DNA from: Gnetum montanum
Taxonomy: Eukaryota; Streptophyta; Gnetopsida; Gnetales; Gnetaceae
Assembly: GCA_015680685.1 (NCBI GenBank)
Contig: MNCI01019003.1
Location: 243,361 to 307,360 of the forward strand
DNA length: 64,000 bases
Reading direction: 5' to 3'
Position 1 is the first letter of the stretch; each line of letters opens with the position of its first letter. Positions 54,701 through 64,000 of this stretch are shown one piece after another. The notes beneath the pieces were generated by a model that was given only the letters and a program-made list of their open reading frames with translations, made no database searches and was not told the DNA's origin. A program made the translations under genes and the position numbers.

Positions 54701-54899
54701 TGTGTAGAGAATTTGGGCCATAAAAGATAACATCATCATAGCATGCAATGGATGTATAGAAGACATGTGTGTACAAAAGTGTATGCAGTAGCCATTGAAC
54801 AAGACACCTAGTGGTTGGTAATTGAAAAATAAACCAAATCTAATATGTGCATGTAACCAACAAACAAAATTACAAGCACCTACATGGAAGAAATTGAGA

Positions 54900-56110
54900 A
54901 GTTAGAATAGTTGAAAAGACAACCTCCTCACATTGAATCACATCAAGAGGAAGATATTGAATGGGAAAGATTAGAGATACAAGAGACATATGAACTAGAA
55001 TCCTTAAAACTAAAAGCCCTACTAGATACTTTTGAATATGCCTTTCTAAACAATAAGAAATGGATAATTATAAATGTTAAACTTGATAGAGAACAAAAGA
55101 GAAAATTCTTGGAAGTGGTAAATAAATGTCCAACTATATTTGCATGGTCCTAGGATGCAATTACTAGAATTGATCCATGCATCTCCCAACATCAAATCTA
55201 TATAGATCCAATTATCAAACCATGCCACCAACCTCAAATGAGATTGAACTTAAAGCTTAATAAATTTGTTAAGAAAGAACTAGAAAAATTGTTGGAAATA
55301 GGGTTTATCTATCCTATAGCTAATAGTGAATGGGTTAGCCCATTAGACATTGTACTAAACAAGGATGTCATTGTACTAAACAAGGATGCCATTGTACTAA
55401 ATAGTGAATGGAGGATTTGTATTATTTTTCAACTATTAAACATGGTGACATTGAAGGACCATTTCCCTCTGTAATTTAATGACCAAGTCCTAGATACAAT
55501 GCAAGACACCAATATTATAGTTTTCTATATGGATACAGTGAGTATAATTAAATCCTCATTACACTAGAAGAACAAGAAAATACCACATTCACTAATCCAT
55601 GAGGGATGTTTTCATATAAGCAAATGCTCTTTTACTTATGTCATGCACCTACTACATTTCAGAGACTTGTACTCAACATCTTCTAGAAGGAAATTAGCAA
55701 TGAAGTTGAATTCTTTATGGATGACTACTCCACATATGGACTAGATTTAAAATAAGCCTCAAAACATTTAGAGAAAGTACTAAAAATATTTGTAGAAACT
55801 AATCTAAAACTCAATTGGAAGAAAAGCCATTTAATATTTTAAGGTGGTGTAATTCTAGGACATAAAGTATCTGACAAACGCATATAGGTAGATCTACCGA
55901 AGATCAAAGTCATCCAAAATATCACTCAAAGGTTACAAATTGTCAAAGATATTCGATCATTACTAGGCCATAAAGGATACTACAAAAGATTTATTGAAAA
56001 CTTTTAAAATATTGTGAAACAACTAATAGAATTTACTAAGAAAGATGCACCATTTCTACATACAATGCAATGTAAGGAAGCATTTGGGATTTTAAAATAA
56101 AAATTAATTA
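54900..56110 (+). pseudogene. Reverse transcriptase of E6
   Basis: Open frames 54911-55153 (ESLKLKALLDTFEYAFLNN, CPTIFAWS) and 55238-55474 (LNKFVKKELEKLLEIGFIYPI, SEWVSPLDIV, EWRICI) carry the RT linker and first palm blocks. A 24-bp stretch at about 55350-55400 is repeated (GTACTAAACAAGGATGYCATT), inserting extra residues before the palm's W-R-x-C-I block. The catalytic block (ENFYMDTV region at about 55510-55740) is broken. The thumb remains as YYKRFIENF at about 55978-56004. Confidence 0.78.
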
Positions 56111-56640
56111 AGACACTAATTCTTTGAGCTCTAGATTAGTCAAAGCCTTTCCACATTATGATAGATGCATTAAACTATGCATTGTGAGCAATATTGACAT
56201 AACTATATGACCAAAAAAGACCTTATTATATATGTTATGTCATTTGAAGCACCACTGAGGCATAACTTAACTACACCATAACAAACAAGGAGCTAATGGC
56301 CATGGTGTATGCACTTGAAAAATTCAAACATGATATGCTCATGTATCCATTTATGTCCACACAAATCATAGTGCCATCAAATTCCTAATGAATAAACCAA
56401 TGATTATTCCTAGGGTGATAAGATGGTAAGATGGCTATTTATCTTACAAAAGTTTGACATTACCATGATGGATAAAAGGGGAACCAAAAATGTAGTAGTA
56501 GATAATTTATCAAAACTAAGATGGGAACTCCAAAAGAATGATGAACTAGTATTGGATCAATTTTCTGATGAAAGCTTATTTACAAAAACTACAATGGTTG
56601 AAAACTACAAAAGAGAAGTCATGTCTTCCTAAGTACCTAA
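56110..56640 (+). pseudogene. RNase H of E6
   Basis: FHIMIDALNYAL at about 56150-56185, KELMAMVYALEKFKHD near 56288-56335, and in the open frame 56423-56632 VRWLFILQKFDITMMDKRGTKNVVVDNLSKL. The first two acidic positions are partly kept. Stops and shifts divide it. Homologous to 21762-22130 of E3. Confidence 0.78.
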
Positions 56641-57900
56641 CATATCTCACCAAATAAGAACTTCCTATTGAATTGGATAAGAAACATTAGGAATAGCTTC
56701 TCCACAAAATGAAAAGATATATAGAAATCAATGGGAAACTTTACAAGATATGCACTAATAGGTTATATAAGGTGATGCATTCTAGAAAAGAGTCAACAAA
56801 GAGTCCTACAAGATGCACACGAAGGACTATGTGGTGATCACTATGTACGATAAAGCACTAAAATTGATGATGGCAAGTTATTTTTAACCTACCATATTTA
56901 GGGGTGCACATCAGTTTACATAGTCTTGTGAAAGATACCAACAAGATGGAGTGTTGATAGCTAGAAATGAAGGCCCACAATAGTGGATACAACCATTAGA
57001 ACCTTTTGACATTTGGAGAATTAATTTCATAAGCCCCATTACATAAATGTCAAATGGAAAGTCTTATATTATATCAATAGTTGATTATTGTACAAAAAAG
57101 TAGCTATAGAGAAGGATTGCATAGCCAAAATAACTACTAAACTCTTTCAACACCATGTGGTGAATAGATTTGGAGTACCATGTATGCTTATATTCAACAA
57201 CGAGGTCCATTTTACAGGAGTGACATTCACAAAGATAATGCAACTTGGGATGAATTACAAATCAACTACACCACACCATCCACAAGCAAATGGTCTAGTA
57301 GAAGTGACTAACAAAAAAATCACATGAATATTAACTAGAACAATTAGTCATTATATGTAGGATTAAAGCATGAAACTTAATGATGCTCTATGAGTGTGCA
57401 GATCCAACTAGAAACTTCCTATAGAGTATTTCCCATATGAGTTAGTTTATGATAAACTACCCATGTTACTGATCATAGTAGAACTCAATACCCTTTCTAC
57501 CACTAGTACACTTAACCTTAATTGAAGCTTAACTCAAAGATAATAGTTCATGAATCTCAATCTTCTAGATGAAAACTAGTTAGTAGCCCAAATGACTATT
57601 GAAATTCACAAAAGATACTCTAAATGTATCCATTATACTAGAATAAGAAAAGTGTCAATCAAACAAGGCGATAAAGTCCTCTATTATAATCCTAGTCATG
57701 TTCCACAAAAATCTAAGTTCCAAACCTTATGGGAAGGATCATATATCATCCATGTTATGTACCAATCTGAGGCCATGCAGAACTATCACCTAACAAACCT
57801 ACAAAAGATTATCCTTATCAATATTCAACAAGTCAAGACATTCTGTGACTCTTCCAACGACTCTATCATATCCACCAAATAGTATAACATTTGTTCCATC
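56640..57900 (+). pseudogene. Integrase of E6
   Basis: Zinc-domain remnant at about 56800-56960 (HEGLCGDHYVR). Core: WIQPLEPFDIWRINFISPI near 56975-57035 (first Asp to Asn), ISIVDYCTK, then open frame 57088-57327 with RFGVPCMLIFNNEVHFTGV (second Asp to Asn), TPHHPQANGLVEVTNKKIT containing the catalytic Glu. C-terminal domain in open frame 57592-57882: RKVSIKQGDKVLYYNPSHVP, KFQTLWEGSYIIHVMYQ. Two catalytic Asp lost. Ends near PCSIFQIS-like remnants shared with E3. Confidence 0.82.
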
Positions 57901-58060
57901 TTCCAAATATCCACTTCTTATAATAGTCGTGGGGGTGTCAAATTTGACACTTAGGCATAAGTTTTTCTTCTGATACTTTTCTACTTTTTCCCGTTTTACT
58001 TTTCTTATCAATTTTCACATTCTTTCATATTTTTTATATTTCTTAATCTTTTCCTATTCT

Positions 58061-58467
58061 TTAATACTTTTTAAATTCTGTCTGCATTTTTCCATTCTTC
58101 CACGGTCTTAAAGAAGATCTGGCCATATTCAGGTTTGCTCCCATCCAATTTCAAAGTATTGTACAATTTACAACAGGTTTAAATTTGTTTTGACTTCTGC
58201 ATTATTGTTCTTGAAGTAGCACCTAGCCTTTTGTTTCCCTCTTGGAATGTAGCAATGCAGTGTCTGATATGAAGCCATTTTCTCACTTCCTCCCTTTCCG
58301 TTCATTCTACGCTTTTGTCTTGGAGCGTTTTAGTCAAGGAAGCTTTACAGCAACACAGCGAATTTGACAAGTGACAGAAAATAAATTGTTCTACACTTTA
58401 GTCGTCGAAATGCGGGGAAGGACATAGCACTTGCTGGCAAGAAAGCTAAATTTAAAATTAAGAAGAA
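58061..58467. other. Low-copy flank, no gene seen
   Basis: Pyrimidine-rich tract to about 58110, then unique-looking sequence with more CG dinucleotides than the elements. No reading frame, repeat or motif that I can support. Confidence 0.5.
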
Positions 58468-58538
58468 TGCACCAGCCGGGAATCGAACCCGGGTCTGTAC
58501 CGTGGCAGGGTACTATTCTACAACTAGACCACTTGTGC
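58468..58538 (-). tRNA. tRNA-Gly(GCC) gene
   Basis: On the - strand a 71-base cloverleaf with anticodon GCC at 58504-58506 in the loop CTGCCAC, a T-arm GGGTTCGATTCCCGG that also serves as Pol III B box, and discriminator A. The 7-bp acceptor stem has one mismatch (fifth pair A-G, GCACAAG against CTGGTGC). The D-loop reads AGTTGTAG where AGTGGTAG is usual, so one of the conserved G18-G19 pair is lost. No intron. A TTTT terminator lies about 10 bases downstream, and CAA just upstream, as in plant tRNA genes. Possibly a gene in early decay. Confidence 0.88.
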
Positions 58539-61500
58539 TTGATGACTTAATTAGAAGTCCATATCTTATGATTCTTGAATTTCAAAGTGAAGTACCAGTC
58601 AACGTATAGAAATCTTTGATGCGTAACATCAGTGAAAATCAATCGTATTTACGATCCCTAAATTATTGCTTTTACTCTTCTCTTGACTTCCGGCTTACCA
58701 GTTTGAGCTCCACTTGTCTGAATTACTTTTCACGTGTCTGGTCTTCCAGTACACACCCCTACCATTTTGGAAAGTCTGCCATGAGAATGAAAATTTTGAG
58801 AATCTGAAATTTTTCAGCAGCGAAACTCTCCATCGTCTTATTCTTAAAACATTTAGGAAATGAGAAGAAACATTGCAATGATTGCATGGACCACTGAAAT
58901 AGTATCAGCAAGGACTCATATCTGACCTAGTGCTAATACTGAAGGAGATGTAGCTTCAGGTTATGGTTATTGTATTTTGAAACTCAGCTTCAATCATGGT
59001 CTGCTAAATATTTCAGTTTCAACGTTTGCTGCGTTGTTTGTTACATAAATAATGGGTACACTATTTAAATTGGTTGTTCACCTAATTATTGGATACACAG
59101 ATCACAGGACTGATTTTCTGGCGCTATTCAATAGCATGTTCAGTTATTCATTTTTCCACCTTAAAAAAGTTATTTTGATTTTATATATGGATGCGTACGA
59201 TGTAACTGTAAGATGTTTCTCATTTAACATTCAGAATCAAAATGCATGACTTAAGGAAAGGGTAGTTAGGTATTGATGCAAACATCGGCAACAAATTTAC
59301 AAGCTCTGTTGGCTTTTCTCTCAATGATGCTTTATTTCAATTATCTGCATTTGAATGCAGCGAAGATATGGGATCTGCGCTTTTCTATATATTTTGTACA
59401 ATATGTATTTGATTTTCAAAGTTCAACTTTTCGAATCCAGATATCCATAGAGAAGGCAAAAATACTTAAATTTGACATTGACCAACTCAACTTTTGCGAC
59501 CGATAGACGATTCACGCGTCAGCAAATTTACCATGTCTGGCCTAAAGCTTACAGGAATTCTGAATTTCAATAGCTTTTTAGAATAAACATGTATTTTGGC
59601 ATGTGTCAACTACACTAAGAGGGACCATCCCATCATTTTGAATTATGGTAGCGTATCTACCAGCATTGAACCTCAAGAGCTACTTCAATAAATGTTATTT
59701 GGCCATTAAGCTCATTTTGACTATATGCGACTTTATTTTTAAGATTTAGATGGTCTTTAATTTTTATTAATTTCTCAACTATAAGTATGGAGGATAGTGT
59801 GGTTGTTACGATGACAATGGAACTGCTTAGTGGTTAGTGGTGGTAGTTATTAACATGGAACAAGGAGGCCTTTGCATATGTCCTTGCCTTTTCCTTTTCA
59901 GTTTCACCATTCTTCTTAAAACATTAATATTGTCTATTGATCAGCCATTTCATTTTTTATTTCCAAACTTTTCAATTTAACTTATAATATTTTAAAACAG
60001 GCAAACACAATTGCTTTGACCAATTTCGACAAGTTCTCTTAGCAAATGTAATATTAAATCAACACAAGTTTTGGCATTCTTTATTTTGAAAAATGAAAAT
60101 ACTTTTTTTTTTTATCTTGGCTAACAATTGCAATGCTAAGTTTAATTTAGAATAGATGAACTAGTTTATAGAAATTTTAAGGCTTAGATTTAAGCATTGG
60201 GTTCAATTTTAATGTAGGGATTGAGAACCTCATGGCACTAATATTGTATCCATTTTGGCCTTTTTACATAAGTTAGAGTTTTAGATACATTCGATGGCCT
60301 CTCAGCTTAAAGCCATCTTTGGTAGTTTAGATTCAACGTTTTGTGTTAGTTGCAATATAGTTTTTGCTCTCCATCTCTAGCTTTTACTAGAAATGATGTC
60401 TCATGTCATTTGTGGCATCATTTTGGTTTCCCTTCTCTAGCTTTTAATTTCAACATGTAGCATCAATTCTTGCATAAATCCTGATAATTGGACAAATCTG
60501 CTTTTCAATGTGCACTATCACTTTACCTTGACATCTTACTTTGATTAAGCTTTTGATGTTCGGTGTCATTTTTCACATCAATCATCTCCACATCAATTCT
60601 CCTATTGAGTATCTTCTAAAAGATTCTATGGGCCCCGATGCATCATTTCTTTATGATCTATATGGCATTTTCGACATATAAATAGGAGAATACCCCTAAA
60701 CGAAAACGGGTTGGCTTTTGAAGCATTCAATTGACTTTAGCATCTTCTATTAACTTTGATTGCTATGTACAATTGGCTCTTTGCTTGTTGATGATTTTGG
60801 AAATCTTTCCAAAGGCATAGTTTCTCTGCAGAATAACTATTCTCATGTTAGAGAATATTACTTCCTTTGATTTCTCTTTTTGTTCTCTGCTAATGCATTG
60901 TATTCCCTTCATGCGATCCTTCTAGCACAAGGAGAATCATTCAGAATTAGGTCAATGCATTGATATGATCTTGTCCTTCTTGTTAGCTTTAGAATCTATA
61001 GCATCCATGTTGGATGTACAGCAAGCACACATATTGAAGAGAGAATGGGATAACATAACTCCCTGTTAGACATCTCTAATCCTTGATTAATGTTTTCATG
61101 ATCTCTACAATAGGTTTTAATTTTCTACTTTTGTATTTTTGGTTTGCTTATTTTTGGCTTTCCATTTTTGGCATTATCTAGACCTATTTTAAGTGTTTGC
61201 CTTTCGAATCTAGCTTTTAACGAACTAGATCTATTTTACTTTACACTCTACTTCAATCACTTCTACTACCATCCATACATACATTTTTTATTGTATTATG
61301 CATTACATATAGTTTCTTTTGTCTCATTAGTTATTCCATGCATGTTATTTCTTTCCACTTTGTATCTACTAGTGTTTGACAAAAACACATGTCTCAAGTT
61401 GTTGGATTTTTCCTAGCAATTTCCAAGTCCCCTTTCAATTTAAAAGAAATTAATTAAAAGATTGATTTTCCTAAATCATTTAGTATGCATGAGATTGTCT

Positions 61501-61700
61501 CAGTTAGTTTTATGTTAGGTTTTGATAGATCTTGTATTAAGACAATCTTTATTGCAACATCTTTCTAGTTCTAGAAGGAGGACCTCTGTAAAATTAATGT
61601 TGTTCTTGGGATTCACTCTCTACTTACATTTCCATACTTTTTCTCTTTCTTTTCCTTTCTATGTTTTCTAAGTGTTAATGATGTCCCACATCAAAACACT
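58539..61700. other. Low-copy island, no gene recognised
   Basis: About 3.2 kb of AT-rich DNA without matches to the other elements in this window. Short open frames (for example 58616-58807, 59273-59506, 61144-61416) are hydrophobic or AT-driven with no motif. Poly-T at 60102-60112. CG dinucleotides are commoner near 58.3-58.7 and 59.5 kb than in the elements. Could be ancient intergenic DNA or an unrecognised old element. Confidence 0.5.
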
Positions 61701-63665
61701 AATGTCACATAAATTCTCTATGACTTTAGTGTTTCCTTTAAATACTAAATTGTTACCTTTTGTTTTAAGTATGAATTTACTTGTAGGGAAAATTAAAGCA
61801 TTAGTAACAACCTTGTGAAGTCATAATTTATTTTACAGTTTCAAGTAGGCATCATTGTCTAATTTTTGTTTCTCTAAGATTCAAAAGCTTTTGGACCTAA
61901 GGATGAATTAGGTATTTTTACTTAAGCTTGAGAGACTACAAAATATCCTATGCTAAATGGGAGCTAGGCTACATGCTTACATGAAACATGTTTAAGCTCA
62001 TGGCTGAGTATGAGTAGGCCAATGATCTACCATGTTTCCTTTCTAATCTAGATCATCTAATCAAACTAGATGATGAGAAAGCTAAGGAAATTTCAAAATT
62101 TATCATGGAGTATGAATAGATGCAAGAATGCATATATCTACAAATTAAGGAGGCTACGATGAGAATCATTCTCGATCAACCTCTTGGTCCTCACATCACT
62201 CTTAGATGAAGGAGAGGAAGCATGGCCTCCAAATTTGATGTTCACTTAATAAATGATAACAAAGAGAAACCAATAGTAAAGCTTTGCAAAACCAATCCTT
62301 TATTACATCACATCCATAACACTAGCATCATAGTAGCTCAAAACACCTCATATGAATATGTTCTCCTTACTACAGGATCATTCAGTCTTTCCATAAGCTC
62401 TATTCCTCTTTAGTATCTTTACCCTCCTAATAATATTTGTAATCCTCAATCTATCTTTTAATTCCCTATTCACCTTTTGGAACTATGCATTATATTCCAT
62501 AACCCTAACCTATCATATCTCTTCTTTAGTTCATTCCAATTGTTGCTTCTATTGTTCCATCATTGTTTAGCATTCCATAACCTACTAGTAAGTTTTTCTT
62601 TCTAGTGCACCTACCTAATCAAAATTCATTAGGTATACATGTTCTTACAACCTTTGGATAAATTCCATATGTGTGTCCTCCCTTAACATCATCACTTGAT
62701 ACCATAGTTGAAACTATTATGAACTCTCCTAGAATAGCATAGCTCTTGGCATTACTCAGTGACATGATACTCCATCTTCAAAACATGAAAGGCAAAGTGA
62801 AAAATGCACTAAGCATAGAAGGAAACTCTCATATTTCCTTAGATCAAGTTGTAAGTGATCCTATAAGCTTTGCCATTCCTTTGCCAATCTTGCCTAAGGA
62901 CATTTCATTGTCAAATTTTACAAAGTATAATGATGAAATATGAGACACAATGAATTATGTGGTCATGTTTAAAAATGAATGTATTCTTCTAGCTCCTTAC
63001 CCTCACATTATGTTGAGATGTTTTTCAAACTCTCTCTTTGAAAAAGCTTTAGAATGGTATAGGTCCTTAGCACATGAGTCTATTACATTTCTAGAGCAAT
63101 TGCTTATAGCCTTCATTGAATGTTTCAAGTTCAATATTCCTCAAAGCACAAGTGTGATGTCTTTAGTTTCCATTAAGCAAGCTTCAAATGAGCCCATTCA
63201 CAAATTCATCTCTCGATGAATAATGACATCAACTAAACTTCCATATCATTTGGAGAAATATCATTTGCAAAACATTTTTGAAGCTATAGTAATTGACTAC
63301 ATTCAAAAGAGGATGGCTTATCCTAATCCTTATTCTCTGAATGATGTTTTTCTTGTTGTTAGATATATTGGAATAGTTGCTATTTAATGTAGTAACTAGG
63401 AATTCATGTTAATCAATAATAAGGCTAACAAAGCTACAAAAAAAGATAAGGGATAAACATCTTCTCAAGGTGTTTATTATTTTTCTAAGGAACAAAACAA
63501 TGCTCCCTCAGCTACTTCATCTACCACTAAGTAATGCAAACCTCAAAGGAGTAGAGATTAGTATACCAAGATACATATGAGGTATTTTTTTTCTTCTAAA
63601 AACCCTTCTTGAAAATGGTCATCTTAAGAAGAAATAGGTGTCCAATTAAGTAGCAACATGCTATC
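61700..63665 (+). mobile_element. E7: Tat-like gag remnant
   Basis: From about 62040 the + strand reads LDHLIKLDDEKAKEIS, then a Pro/Tyr/His-rich stretch. 62890-63219 holds the capsid: SLSNFTKYNDEI, a stop, then MNYVVMFKNECILLAPYPH, SNSLFEKALEWYRSL, FIECFKFNI, VSIKQASNEPIHKFISR. It parallels E1's SLPHFTKYDGEGDP...LDWYHAL. A basic segment rich in Lys/Ala follows to about 63450. LTRs are not seen; the element is cut at 63670 by E8. Confidence 0.65.
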
Positions 63666-63670
63666 ATCAT

Positions 63671-64000
63671 TGATGAGTGGCGAGGTACCCCTACACTCCA
63701 CCATACGAATATGAGCATACACGTGTGATCCGGTCGAACTCTGCAGACTAAATGCCTTAATGCCACAAGAAATGCTTGGGGTTAATCGTTCGTTGTCCTC
63801 CCAGGCTTGCTTGTATTTTTCACGGTGTACGGTTAAGCAAGTCTGAGGTATGTGATTTTTTTGGTATTTTCGGCTTATCTTCTATGCTATCAGGGGAAAG
63901 GGTTGAGAAACTAAGCTAACTCTAACTAAAGATCTAAGTCTAAATTAACTAGCGTCAGCATCCGTTCCCACTTACCGGACACACCCTGAACTATGCAACT
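63671..64000 (-). repeat. E8: start of an E3-family LTR, runs off the window
   Basis: TGATGAGTGGCGAGGTACCCC aligns with TTATTAGTAGCAAGGTATCCC at 17508 and continues in register to the window end (CACCCTGAACTA near 63985). Same sense on the + strand as E3, so the U5 end lies at left and the element is probably on the - strand. It keeps CG dinucleotides where E3 has TG/CA. Five bases before it: ATCAT. Confidence 0.8.

Larger units (their letters stand above)
50644..58060 (+). mobile_element. E6: Athila-like element of the E3 family, 3' LTR not seen
   Basis: 5' LTR, primer site, gag, protease, RT, RNase H and integrase in order on the + strand. LTR and proteins match E3. After integrase the match to E3 ends at about 57900-58060. 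The 1.9 kb 3' region and LTR expected from E3 are not found before the low-copy island. It inserted into E5's RT (left flank GCTAA); no matching right duplication can be shown. Confidence 0.82.

Noticed and set aside
57935-58060. Possible 3' LTR start TGTCAAATTTGACAC after a GGGGG run
   Set aside because: Does not match E6's own 5' LTR (TGATGTGATATC), so it cannot be its partner.
58616-59506. Three small frames near the tRNA gene
   Set aside because: No recognisable domain, poor codon structure and no splice pattern joining them.
61144-61416. 90-codon hydrophobic frame in the low-copy island
   Set aside because: AT-rich, Phe/Leu/Tyr-driven composition, no motif, no promoter or start context.

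Overview
The window is plant nuclear DNA, almost all of it decayed LTR retrotransposons nested inside one another and inside an endogenous pararetrovirus. Every long reading frame belongs to a reverse-transcribing element and all are interrupted. Heavy CG-to-TG/CA decay (sister copies differ as gctacg/gctatg), large old elements and a plant-type tRNA-Gly suggest a seed plant with a very large genome. A conifer or other gymnosperm is possible but not shown. Runs of N and two single Ns point to a draft clone-style assembly.

Layout. E4, the oldest layer, is an endogenous caulimovirid-like sequence in pieces: + at 1-1480 (RNase H end, last reading frame, promoter), - at 1500-3671, 16717-17507 and 45361-45830 (protease, capsid region, movement protein read right to left), and + at 45850-46980 (inverted second copy). 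E1 (3672-16711, +) is a Tat-like Ty3/gypsy element inserted in E4, with perfect TTATG target duplications. E3 (17508-45355, -) is an Athila-like Ty3/gypsy element inserted in E4, with CTAGT duplications. E2 (22136-40664, -) is an 18.5 kb element of the same family as E1, inserted in E3 at the RT/RNase H junction (CCAGT/CCAAT). To the right lie a Tat-like LTR fragment E9 (46985-48544, -), a chromovirus-like RT-IN fragment E5 (48560-50640, -), an E3-family element E6 (50644-58060, +) without a visible 3' LTR, a low-copy island with a tRNA-Gly(GCC) gene (58061-61700), a Tat-like gag remnant E7 (61700-63665, +), and the first 330 bases of a better-preserved E3-family LTR, E8 (63671-64000).

The most unusual system is in the E1/E2 family. 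Between protease and reverse transcriptase, where related Ogre elements carry a spliced pol intron, sits a multi-exon gene on the opposite strand. In E2 it has its own TATA box (29284), a strong start context (ATG 29444), plant-type introns with branch-like CTAAC sites, an acidic exon and a coiled-coil-like C-terminal part. It is bounded by minisatellites sharing an AAACTAGC core; a third such array follows integrase. E1 keeps the 3' half of the same antisense gene, including an intron that holds a perfect 18-bp hairpin. LTRs and antisense introns share a palindromic GCTACG/TAGCAT vocabulary.

Limits: domain calls come from reading motifs by eye. Exon edges and fragment ends are approximate unless fixed by target duplications or LTR termini. 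No coding region here appears intact.
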